A stretch of DNA of 64,000 nucleotides from Chitinophagaceae bacterium. GTDB taxonomy: Bacteria > Bacteroidota > Bacteroidia > Chitinophagales > Chitinophagaceae. A program made the translations under genes and the position numbers. Below the pieces are notes generated by a model. The model was not told the DNA's origin, made no database searches, and saw only the letters and a list, made by a program, of their open reading frames with translations. Of the stretch, positions 55,745 to 64,000 are shown piece after piece (position 1 is the first letter of the stretch; each line of letters opens with the position of its first letter). The DNA lies in NCBI GenBank assembly GCA_016721085.1, contig JADKJI010000021.1, forward strand, positions 81,771 through 145,770, in the 5' to 3' direction.

Positions 55745-56179
55745 TTAGAGCGATCCTGAATCGATCAGTTTTTTGGAAGTGCGGAAGCAGGTGCCTTTGA
55801 ACAGGGCCACTTGCTGATTTTCCTGGTTAGTGATAGCGATCGTATACACGCCTGTGCTACGGCCATTATGTATTTCGATAGCTTCGGCGGTAAGGGTATC
55901 GCCGAGGTTTATCGCTTTTGTAAAAGTGATAGAGCAATCGAGTGCTACACTCAGGTTATTACGGTTATTACAGGCAAAGGCGAAAGCGCTATCGGCCAGT
56001 GAAAACGGAATACCACCATGCACGATCCCGAAACCATTCACCATCTCTTGACGCACATTCATTTTTATGCGGCTATAGCCTTCCCTTATTTCAAGGATCT
56101 CTACACCCATCCATTTACTAAAAGCATCATTTTCCTGCATATGCTTAACCACATCAATTGCTAAAACATCATTCGCCAT
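55745..56179 (-). CDS. paaI: PaaI-type hotdog thioesterase
   Basis: 144 residues. Hotdog-fold thioesterase of phenylacetate degradation that clears dead-end CoA esters. Typical features: NDAFSKWMGVEILEIREGYSRIKMNV, the catalytic-region NGFGIVHGGIPFSLADSAFAFACN (H-G-G motif), ALDCSITFTKAINLGDTLTAEA, and NQQVALFKGTCFRTSK. Directly precedes paaY in the same direction, so a two-gene paa operon. Complete, start ATG at 56179. Confidence 0.9.
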   Translation of the reverse strand: MANDVLAIDVVKHMQENDAFSKWMGVEILEIREGYSRIKMNVRQEMVNGFGIVHGGIPFSLADSAFAFACNNRNNLSVALDCSITFTKAINLGDTLTAEAIEIHNGRSTGVYTIAITNQENQQVALFKGTCFRTSKKLIDSGSL

Positions 56180-56416
56180 ATAAAATTAAATTTTAGGGAC
56201 AGGAAAGGTAATTAGATATGAGGGGATTGGGGGATTTTTACAGGACGTAATTTAGGTGTACCAATCCAATCAAATATCATAACCTGATGAATAAGAGGCA
56301 GGACATTTAAAAAAAATGTGAAGTCAATATTTTTTGGCAAATGTTCAGTTTTTGAAATTTTAAGAATTGTAATATTAAGCTGTCTCTGTAATTAACCATA
56401 AATGAGATTGAGCTTA

Positions 56417-58999
56417 TCAAAATGTTTTTATACGATTTCTTTTTTCTTCATAATCATCAACATCTTCACTGTTTTTTAAAATATTACAAGCTAATTTTAA
56501 AACCTTGTCAATCTGGAGGTTGGCATCTAAATTTTCAGTTGATTTTTTCTCAATATCCTTTGCAACTGGTATTTTGGATAATTTATCATCATATATTTGA
56601 TCAACTTGTTGCTCAGTAAGTTTATTTTCATGAATTGAACCTTCAATTCTAAATGCTACTGAGTCATATTTCTTTGATTCCAATACTTTATCTATTTTCT
56701 TATCATTTTTTATAATATCAGTATTTAACTCATTGAATACGTCTGTAAGTTTAGCTTGTGAAAATGAAGAATACTAAGATCGTCTCTTTTGAGTCCTGTA
56801 TAATATGTTATCTCTTCAGTATAGTTTAAGAAGTTCGAATTAGTAAATACATATTCTTTGAACTGCGGACTATAGTCAAAATGAAGAGCTAAAAGTAATG
56901 AAAGAAGAAAGCGGACTTAAATCTTACTAGATTATCGTTATAGAATGTTAATATACCTCTTCGTATGAAATCATCTAAAATTTTTTGTGGCTGCCCATGA
57001 AATCGAGTGCTTAAATATTCTTTACAAAAATGCCAACAATTCGACATAATCTAAGCCATAACTCATATCAGGATCACCTTTATCATGCATCAACTTGGAA
57101 ATAAAAGAAAGAAGCCTTTTTTTGTTAGTGAAATCGAAAGTTTCGCTATAAACATTCTCAATATTTGTTTTTCTAAAAGGTTTTCGATAAAAATTTCAAC
57201 AAGAACAGAATTATTAATCGGCTTTTTTTCCTGTCTTTCAAAAATCCACAGAAAAAGGGTCACAGATAGCGGTGTTTTGCATTGGCCGAAGTCCCCTGAA
57301 ACTCTTTATGAGTCTTTGCATATTATCTTGCAAATCGATTTCTTTCCCACTGTACCACTTTTGTATTAATTGTTTAATTTCTTTGGAAGAAAAATTTTGT
57401 ATAAATACTATGCTCGCCTTAAAAATATCATTGTGTGTTAGATATTCTGTTGGTAAAATATTTTCAAACGGCATTTCTGAAGTTGCTACAAATTTAACTT
57501 TTGGAAAACTCTTTATGAGGTCCTTTAGAACTGATATGAATTCTATATTTTTTTCATTAAACACGATATCGTCCACAAATAGTACAGTGTTGTTTTCTAA
57601 AAGGAACGAGTTGATGTCAGCAGCTGAGACGCTTGCAAACTCTCAATAAGCTTTAAGATATCTCTTTTCTTTAAGTCACTAAATTTTAAATATATAGGGA
57701 TCCTATCAAATTGGTTGAACTTGCGAACCGATTCAATGAACATTTTATCGAGTAGTATTGTCTTACCAGATTCTTTATCCCATAAATAATATAATTATCT
57801 GGAGCAGTTAGAATTGATTCTATACTATATTTTATTGTATTTTCCTCTCGCAATTTTCCCCCTGGGGAATTGAGAATTAAAGGCTCAACAAATAAATTAT
57901 CAATAGAGCATCTGGCGCCTGTGTTGTTTTCTGGAATAATTAGATCTTCATTTAGTTTTTCGCAATATCTGCTTTCTATTCCATCTACAATTGTCTGATT
58001 TGCTTTAAATGCTTCCTAACTTGGAGTCACTTAAAATTGGGAATTCTTTTTCCCATCTTCTGTTCCAATATCTGTATTTGGAACAAATCTATTGTGTATT
58101 TCAATATATTTTCGGTATTCAGTTTTAATAGATTTTCCAGGGATGATGTCTAATATTGTATATCCATTAATAAACTTTCTTTCTGTTGGAAAATCGCCAA
58201 TCGATGAATTAGCTATCGAGATAAATAGGCTTCCATTTAAATCTGAAGTATAAGACGATGCTAATTCGTGAACATGACCAGTAAACAATGCATCAAAGTT
58301 TCGGAAAAATTCAATTTTGACAGATTCTCTATCAAAATCTTTTAAAAATTCAACTGGATGATGCATAAGCGCTAGCTTAACATTACATTCTTCAATTTCT
58401 TGTAACGAATATTCAATTTGTTTTTGCCTAGTAATATATTTTCTTTATCATTATTGTCTTTGCATAACCAACTTGAATTTAAGCATGCAATTCCCACATT
58501 ATATTTGCCCAATTTTAGTTTTAAGCTGAAATCAAAATTGGTAGTTTCTCTATTATTGTACTTTTGTAAAAGATATTTTCCCATTTTTTATAATCATTTA
58601 TTCTATCAAGATGTTTAGACGTAATTCTGTTCGTTTCTACAAACTTATCTAAATTAGCAACAGAATCTAATTCTGCTTTTAAGCCAGCTTCTGAATACTG
58701 ATCAATTTTATCTCTGAAAATGTCATGATTTCCGAGGTGCCAAGAAAATTCTACCAGCTAAACTTTGGTTTGTTTCTAAGATTTTTTCAATAAATATTTT
58801 CTCAAATGTAGCAAAGGCTGCATCTCTGTTAGAAAAGGCGATTGCGCCTTTGTCGACTAAATCACCAGTAAAAACAACAATGTCTCTGGCGTTACATACT
58901 TTGTATATCTGTTGCTAAAGCATTAATTATTTTTGTTTTCTGAGATGAAGGCGTTTCACTTTCTAAATGTAGATCTGAAATATGGAGTATTCTTAACAT
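56417..58999 (-). CDS. Metallophosphoesterase fused to a STAND NTPase; many frameshifts
   Basis: About 861 residues if roughly 13 one-base breaks are restored. Residues ~1-290: calcineurin-like phosphoesterase with all five motifs, ISDLHLE, VVFTGDLVD, PGNHD (after removing one base at 58734), LALMHHP and DALFTGHVH. A linker region (to ~375) is followed by a STAND/NACHT-like P-loop: Walker A GDKESGKT (one G restored at 57779-57781), Walker B TVLFVDDI (57568-57588), then KFVATSEMP (sensor region) and LSVTLFLWIFERQ. The C-terminal arm has KSAFFFHYFLALHF and FLNYTEEITYYTGLKRDD. Breaks: 58900, 58734, 58576, 58421, 58047, 58015, 57779, 57637, ~57280, 57168, 57026, 56891 and 56761. Base composition is AT-rich. 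Function: probable nucleotide-switch defence or regulatory protein whose phosphoesterase is the effector; inferred. Confidence 0.75.
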
Positions 59000-59441
59000 A
59001 AATAAAGTTTAATGGAAAATATTCTATAAATAATTCATTAATAAATCGTATCTCAAATAGTTAACTACTTATTTATATGAAATCAAACAAAATTAAACAT
59101 GATTTTAAAAGAAGTTCATAATATATAGTAATTTATAAACATTAATCTAAAAAGTCGAAGTTTATCTTATAAATATATTAATTTCTAATTTTCTTCCAAT
59201 CCAAAATCGCACAATGTTTTTTTTTAATGGGTTGAGCGCCTGCTCGGTCCAAGTAATTTTATGCTTCTGCAGATGCAGTATGAATATTACAGTTATGAAA
59301 CGAGATTGCGGGAATGGACACTTTTATAAGTATAACATATGACAAGATGATAATGAAGCTCAGTAATGGATCATCGCAATAGCTCTTTCTTAAGACTATT
59401 CTGATTAGTAGGCATAAATATTTGGCGGCAAGCCTTTTGAA
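59000..59441. other. AT-rich intergenic region between divergent genes
   Basis: 442 bases between the phosphoesterase-STAND gene and the TraB-like gene. I see no gene. Poly-T and AT-rich tracts dominate from 59000 to 59225; a more balanced stretch follows at 59225-59300. It presumably holds both promoters. Confidence 0.5.
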
Positions 59442-60067
59442 ATGTATCATTTAACACTTCAAACTTATGTACAACATAACTTTGGTTTGCACACATCATT
59501 CAGAAGTGGGAAATGTAATTCCGAGGAGTTGTATAAAATCATTGAATCAATTGGACCTGACATAATATTTGAGGAATTGACTCAAAAACATTTTGATTTA
59601 GTTTACAGCGGAATTAATTTCCCTGAAGAACCTCCAGAAATACAAGCAGTTAGAAGATACGTAGAATTACATGATACACACGCCATATTCCAATGGATAT
59701 GGATATAATTGACGAATTATCTAGAGATGAAATCAACTACATGTTCGAAGCCATAAGTAAGTATCATATTTATTCAAAAATAGAAAAGAAGCTATTAGAG
59801 TTGATTTATGATGAGGGGTACACTTTCCTAAATAGCAAAAGGAATGAAGATTTAACTGAAGAAAAAATAATCTTAGAAAAAAAATTAATAAAATTTCAAA
59901 TTAATAGAAATCAATTATCTCGAATTTTTAAATTGTTTTATAAAGAACAAGATATTCGAGAAAATGAAATAATTAAAAGATTTATAATTACAGCGGGAAG
60001 AAAGAATACATTCAAGCATTGTTTTTCCTGGGCTCTGGGCATAGAAAATCTATACGAGAAAAAGTAA
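59442..60067 (+). CDS. TraB/ChaN-like protein (tentative), one frameshift
   Basis: About 208 residues. First frame to 59700: SGKCNSEELYKIIESIGPDIIFEELTQKHF, which resembles the early TraB/ChaN/EreA-fold block (loop after strand 1, helix, strand with E-E-L). The second frame resumes MDMDIIDELSRDEINYMFEAISKYHIYSKIEKKLLELIY. One T is missing near 59689-59691 (HAI-F-P-MDMD), and the 626-base length needs it. The remainder is helical and Lys-rich, ending FKHCFSWALGIENLYEKK. Divergent from the phosphoesterase-STAND gene and equally AT-rich, so likely part of the same acquired locus. Start could be further downstream. Family assignment is weak. Confidence 0.5.
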
Positions 60068-60377
60068 AGAGATATGAAGCAGAAAGTGTTATAAAATTAA
60101 ATTGGACAATTTATGGCTATTAATTTATACTTCCGATCTCGAAAAAATTTCTCTATCGGGCAAGGTTGCATCCCTAATAGTTTTAGCGTCCGCTTGGATC
60201 ATGGCTTCTGCAACATCCGCTGAAAAATGTTTCTCTTCTAAGATTAATGGTATATACGAAAATCGGATTCGCTAACAACAATACGGAATGTATATTATTA
60301 GTTTATTGATTATCAAGATGGATTATTTTTGAGTAGGTGCCGATAATATCATAAATTTATTAGTTGGTGGCAATGCT
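60068..60377. other. Intergenic region with one copy of a short repeat
   Basis: 310 bases. Contains CAAGGTTGCATCCCTAAT … GCGTCCGCTTG (60161-60195), also found at 60873-60908. No gene is visible except a possible 5' extension of the next gene: ATG at 60318 is in frame with it but followed after four codons by TGA (60330-60332). Confidence 0.45.
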
Positions 60378-60806
60378 ATGGACAACTCACTTGATTTGAT
60401 AGACAACGAAACTCTAGGCTTGTTCGACAATGAAGGAAATGTTCTTTTTCGACACAAACCCTTATGGACAGAATTTACACAATTCAAAAGAGTTAAAGAA
60501 AATTGCAACATCGTTAAGGAAGCCGATGACGACTTTCCAAAAAACATCGATAATAAGGCAAATATCTATTGTTTAGACGACAAGTTTAAGCTAAAATGGA
60601 CAATCGAAGCTCCTTTTGAGAATGACAGCTTTCCAAATCAAATAATATGGGATAAAAAGATTGAACGGCTACAAGCACCAAGTGGCCATTTAATACTTGA
60701 GACAACTGAAAATACCGATACATTTACTTGTTCAAGTTGGAAAGGTATCACGGTCACTGTAGATTATGAGACTGGGAAAATAATATCGTCGGAATTCACA
60801 AAATAA
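60378..60806 (+). CDS. Hypothetical protein, 142 aa
   Basis: Acidic, Trp-containing soluble protein: GLFDNEGNVLFRHKPLWTEFTQFKRVKENC, KANIYCLDDKFKLKWTIEAPFENDSFPNQIIWDKK, SSWKGITVTVDYETGKIISSEFTK. The size, acidity and beta-rich end resemble small immunity-like proteins, but nothing specific can be shown. The frame is open upstream to 60333 and could extend if the TGA at 60330 is an error. No family recognised. Confidence 0.6.
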   Translation: MDNSLDLIDNETLGLFDNEGNVLFRHKPLWTEFTQFKRVKENCNIVKEADDDFPKNIDNKANIYCLDDKFKLKWTIEAPFENDSFPNQIIWDKKIERLQAPSGHLILETTENTDTFTCSSWKGITVTVDYETGKIISSEFTK

Positions 60807-61114
60807 ATGCACTCCCCCACAATCCCCTAAATGGTGCAAGGTTGCCTCGCGAATGGTTCCCCCAAAAAGCGCAAGGTTGCATCTCAAATGGATCAAGCGT
60901 CCGCTTGCCATTTTGGGGCTATAACTTATTCTAATGAAAAGAAAACCACTTACCTGCTGCAGTACTAACGGACAAATTTATCCCAAAATATAAATAATAT
61001 ACATTTTTAGTAACTTTGGTTTCAGTAGGGTAGTACAACCTTCCAGATTGAAGCCAAGACTTATTTTATAAATTCTAATTTCAGGTAAACTATACTAATT
61101 TATCAACTACTAAT
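60807..61114. other. Repeat-bearing intergenic region
   Basis: 308 bases. Two more GCAAGGTTGC units (60836-60845, 60871-60880) with AAGCGTCCGCTTG at 60896-60908, itself nearly palindromic. A possible promoter region for the next gene lies beyond 60980. No gene seen. Confidence 0.5.
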
Positions 61115-61744
61115 ATGACAAAGTCAATACCGTTTCTGATTATCATCTTTTTCGCGATTTCTTCTTATGGACAGTCTTTTGAAGGTAAAATAGTTTATCA
61201 GAACAAGTATAAAAGTAAAACGCCGCCTCTAAACGACAAGCAATTAACCAAAATGATGGGTGCTAAACAGGAGTATTTTATTAAGGATGGCGACTATAAA
61301 TCAACTACTGATGGAACTTATCTGCAATGGCAGCTTTATGTAAATAAGGACAATAAGCTCTATAATAAAATGTCTACCTCGGAAACTTTGTTTTGGATAG
61401 ATGGAGCTTTTAACATTGACGAAGTTTTCAAAGTGGAGATTAATCGAAATGTGATCGAAATATTAGGCTTTAAATGTGATGAAATTATTTTATCATGTAA
61501 ATCTGGAGTACAGAAATATTATTTCAACACAAAGTTTGCGGTTGACCCTAAATTATTTGAAAATCATAAGTATGGAAATTGGTATGACTATCTTTCTAAA
61601 TCAAATTCATTGCCTTTAAAATTAGTAGTGAATAATAATCAATTTACATTAGAAAGTATTGCAGTTGAAGTAAAAGAAATGAAGCTCGATAAGACTATTT
61701 TTGAGTTACCAGCGAATGCGAAGATTATAAAAAGCACTTACTGA
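61115..61744 (+). CDS. GLPGLI-like exported protein
   Basis: 209 residues. Signal peptide (PFLIIIFFAISSYGQ), then FEGKIVYQNKYKSK, KMMGAKQEYFIKDGDYKSTTDG, KLYNKMSTSETLFWID, ILGFKCDEIILSCKSGVQKYYFNTKFAVDP, and LPANAKIIKST. The F-x-G-x-I-x-Y start and the ILGFKC-type block are those of the DUF4412/GLPGLI-type exported proteins of Bacteroidota, whose role is unknown. Complete; ATG at 61115. Confidence 0.72.
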   Translation: MTKSIPFLIIIFFAISSYGQSFEGKIVYQNKYKSKTPPLNDKQLTKMMGAKQEYFIKDGDYKSTTDGTYLQWQLYVNKDNKLYNKMSTSETLFWIDGAFNIDEVFKVEINRNVIEILGFKCDEIILSCKSGVQKYYFNTKFAVDPKLFENHKYGNWYDYLSKSNSLPLKLVVNNNQFTLESIAVEVKEMKLDKTIFELPANAKIIKSTY

Positions 61745-61758
61745 CAAAGTTCTTAAAA

Positions 61759-61985
61759 AGCGCCCTTAGGCCCGCCGTGCTAAGACACAAAGAATACAAA
61801 TACATTTTACTGCAGAGACGCGGAGACGCATTTTTTAAGTAAAATTCATTCTTTATTTTGAACCACTAAGACACGAAGGGCACGAAGGAACACAAAGAGA
61901 CTCCGTATATACAAGCTTAAAATTGGTATATTACAGTAAGGAATTCCTTAGTGTTTCTTCGTGTTCTTTGTGTCTTAGTGGTTTA
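61759..61985. repeat. Palindromic intergenic repeat (ACTAAGACAC type)
   Basis: Left arm GAACCACTAAGACACGAAGG begins at 61859; its complement, ending GTGTCTTAGTGGTTT, is at 61951-61984 (imperfect). Upstream lie GCTAAGACACAAAGAATACA (61779-61798) and CTGCAGAGACGCGGAGACGC (61811-61830), linking it to the elements at 45958 and 52594. It occupies most of the 318-base gap before the next gene. Confidence 0.75.
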
Positions 61986-62062
61986 AGAAAGCAAGCTCTC
62001 GTAGTAGCAAGTATTTTCAAAAAATTAATCGTCTATTTGAGATGGTTATTTTACATTTGAAT

Positions 62063-62831
62063 ATGAAACAGCTCGTAACTAAACCTGTCCTATTTCTGGC
62101 TTTTTGTTTTTTATTGTTTTTAATTTCCTGTTCCAAGCCTTCAACTTCAGACTGCCCAACGCCTTCAACGATTCTTATTACTACAAATAGCCCCGTGATT
62201 GAGGGTTGGCCATTGAGATTGAGGCCAATTATCAAAGTATAACTCATTTATATAAATGGAGCGGACCAAACGGGTGGAAAATGGACTACGCTATTTATTC
62301 AAGTGATGCCTATTTACAAGGTCGGGAGAATATGACCATGGCCGATAAAGGGGAGTATAAGCTACAAATGGTTACTGATCAGGGTTGTATAGAATATGAA
62401 GGAACTGTGATGGTGGATGTAATAAAAGTCCCTGATCCTACCTGTAATGTCCCTGCCAACACTAGTACCTCATCAGTGGCTGGTGTAGGCGATTTTAATT
62501 TTTGATCCGTAACTTCTCTGCCAGCAGCGGTTTCTACGACATCACAGGCAGGGAAACGGTTCCGGGTGATATAATGTACTTTTCATTCCTGGGAAATGTG
62601 CCCCCATTGCCAGGGGTTTATAAAACCAGTGGCTATTTCGCTACAGGTGCCGACAAGGTGGGTCTGTACATAAAGGCCTTTACCGTCGATTTTGTGTCGG
62701 ACCCTGACCAGACCGTGTTTGTAAAGAAAGTTAATAATAAACTTGAAATTACTTATTGTGCGCTTAAGTTCGGCAACCCGACGAGTCCTTCTAACCCTGT
62801 TACCATTTCTGCAAAATTGGTTCAGCCATAA
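62063..62831 (+). CDS. Lipoprotein with Ig-like domain, two frameshifts
   Basis: About 256 residues. ATG at 62063 begins a signal sequence with lipobox LISC-S. The frames join at about 62215 (IEGWPLEIEANYQS) and about 62495-62503 (GVGDFNF then IRNFSASSGFYDI); each needs one restored base, giving 771 bases. An Ig-like/PKD-style domain is suggested by HLYKWSGPNGWKMDYAIY, NMTMADKGEYKLQMVTDQGC (Tyr/Trp core, G-E-Y), followed by a beta-rich C-terminal part (FYDITGRETVPGDIMYFSF, YIKAFTVDFVSDPD). Surface lipoprotein; function unknown. Confidence 0.65.
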
Positions 62832-62979
62832 GCGAGTATCTGTTCTACTCCGTTCCATTTAATTATGGCAAGACCTATGAATTGATGAATGTCGAATAGT
62901 CTATATAGTAATATAACACATGAGATTTTGTGGAGTATTTAAACCTGATTATATTTATTAACACAAATGCTAGGTACAA

Positions 62980-63938
62980 ATGAGAAGTAAGATTGTATGT
63001 TTATTGGCCTTATTGAGCATTGGTATATTTTCAAACGCGCAAATCAATGTTGGGGATGCAGATACGCCTAATCCAATGAATAAGGGAGGAAGTGTTGATA
63101 TGATGATCTGGAAGCTTTTAAAGCAACAACTACCATTTGTTTCTTGCAAAACAAGGACAAGTCTAAGATAGCTGATTACCAATTGGCTGCCTCACAGGTA
63201 TGGACCTTCAATAAGATAGAGTTTACTACTATTAGCGAATATGATAAATATCAGGGAAAGCCTGGGTATTCATTCATCACTACTACGGGAGAAGTATACG
63301 ACAGAGGTAATGCATCTAGCACATCCCGTTTTTATCTGAAGTTTTGGTATCCTCGTGAAAAGAGGAATGGAAAGATCGATCAAAAAGTAATTGCACAGGT
63401 GGCTCTGTATCTTGATCCAGGCACTGTTAGTCGGATAATGTATTTTATGGATAAAAAGAGTGAAAAGACGGAATTAATGGTTTCGGATGAGGCCACTTAT
63501 TATAATCTGTCGCCAGGGTTTATGAAATGCTATCTAGGTGTAATAAATTCATGTTTAACGGATAGGAAAAGACATTGGTATTTTGATCAGGGGAAAGATA
63601 AAGCGCTTTTACCAAACCTTGAAACCGACACGCTGTTTATACCAGATTATGTTTTATATGGAAATGGAATGAAATCCGGGAAACTCCGGGAGGAAAAGAC
63701 ACTTATGTCTGATTACAACTATAAGTATAAACTTCTTACTACTGACGCCATAGATAAGAAGATACTTAACGCAAAGAAAAACACCTTTGTCTTTATTTAT
63801 ATCTATTTCAGTTCCCAGAAATTTTATACGATTTATGAGGCTCAAAAAGGAACCCTCGTATTTTGGGAATATGAAACCATGTCTATGAACGGGCTTACTG
63901 ATGGAGATTTTAAAAAGATAGCAAGAAGTATTAGGTAA
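62980..63938 (+). CDS. Hypothetical exported protein, one frameshift
   Basis: About 319 residues. Signal peptide (KIVCLLALLSIGIFSNAQ), then INVGDADTPNPMNKGGSVD. The frame breaks near 63099-63103 and continues DDLEAFKATTTI…FLQNKDKSKIADYQLA with one base restored (959 bases otherwise). The mature part is beta-rich and aromatic (SEYDKYQGKPGYSFITTTGEVYD, FYLKFWYPREKRNGKID, FVFIYIYFSSQKFYTIYEAQKGTLVFWEYE). Resembles other single-copy exported Bacteroidota proteins; I do not recognise a family. Ends 62 bases before the window edge, with nothing clear after it. Confidence 0.6.
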
Positions 63939-64000
63939 ATCTTGTAATGGTGCAATATTGTATTTCGGAAAGGGGTGCGTCTGCTTTACTATTCTTGTCC

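Noticed and set aside
56417..58584. Several separate small genes on the minus strand (88, 112, 111 and 70 codons)
   Set aside because: They are pieces of one phosphoesterase-STAND gene; conserved motifs join across one-base corrections.
55149..60332. TGA reassigned as Gly or Trp
   Set aside because: TGA is used as an ordinary stop at several gene ends here (for example fabG, 43356 and 45890); one isolated in-frame TGA is not evidence of recoding.
344..63938. Programmed ribosomal frameshifting as the explanation for the broken genes
   Set aside because: Too many unrelated genes are affected, with both gains and losses and no consistent slippery site with a downstream structure.
1..64000. tRNA or rRNA genes
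   Set aside because: I saw no T-arm consensus with a cloverleaf fold and no conserved rRNA blocks; a covariance-model scan would be decisive.
1..64000. Insertion sequences or transposases
   Set aside because: No transposase-like protein sequence was recognised; the palindromic repeats carry no genes.

Overview
The window looks like a chromosome fragment of a Bacteroidota bacterium, most likely of the Chitinophagaceae type. The evidence is two C-terminal type IX secretion sorting domains, many short lipoproteins ending in L-x-x-C, Bacteroidota-type -7 boxes (TAnnTTTG), and families typical of the phylum: S46 dipeptidyl peptidase, fasciclin lipoproteins, DUF3667, LytS/LytTR pairs, DUF2911 and S-layer-free glycoside hydrolases with signal peptides. 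I saw no rRNA, tRNA, CRISPR array, transposase or prophage.

Layout. 0-9.2 kb: secreted or transport functions (T9SS protein end, EamA transporter, glycosyltransferase, aminotransferase, a very large VPS10/BNR-type protein, a T9SS esterase). 9.5-25.2 kb: housekeeping and catabolism (thioredoxin-like protein, PpiC foldase, MetF, LptB, HAD phosphatase, adenosine deaminase, GH3-like enzyme, FabG, NhaD-type antiporter, AlkA, enoyl-CoA hydratase, PaaZ). 25.3-32.1 kb: a ten-gene, same-strand, almost entirely extracytoplasmic cluster built round an MbnP/MbnH pair (copper-type protein and di-haem enzyme) with DJ-1/PfpI, PepSY, YHS, DUF2911 and a beta-barrel; a palindrome overlaps its promoter region and a hairpin terminator ends it. 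32.2-47 kb: Adk, MsrB, RlmD, two rhomboids, CysS, two fasciclin lipoproteins, a LytS/LytTR pair, a second AlkA, two RDD proteins. 47-56.2 kb: S46 peptidase, a large glycosidase, ObgE, PaaY and PaaI, separated by nested palindromic repeat elements. 56.2-60.1 kb: an AT-rich, atypical segment holding a metallophosphoesterase-STAND NTPase fusion opposite a TraB/ChaN-like gene, which together resemble a defence locus. 60.3-64 kb: small, poorly known secreted proteins and lipoproteins among repeats.

A feature of the whole window is that at least 13 genes are interrupted. Nearly all breaks are single-base gains or losses, mostly in homopolymers, and the protein family reads straight through after one-base correction. 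This includes housekeeping-like genes, so uncorrected long-read assembly error is the simplest explanation. I therefore annotate these as whole genes spanning the breaks. The metallophosphoesterase-STAND gene carries about 13 such breaks yet keeps every catalytic motif of both domains, which is why it is easily missed.

The most interesting items are this fusion and its divergent neighbour, the MbnP/MbnH cluster, the nested modular palindromes that abut stop codons, and a perfect 34-bp hairpin between convergent genes.
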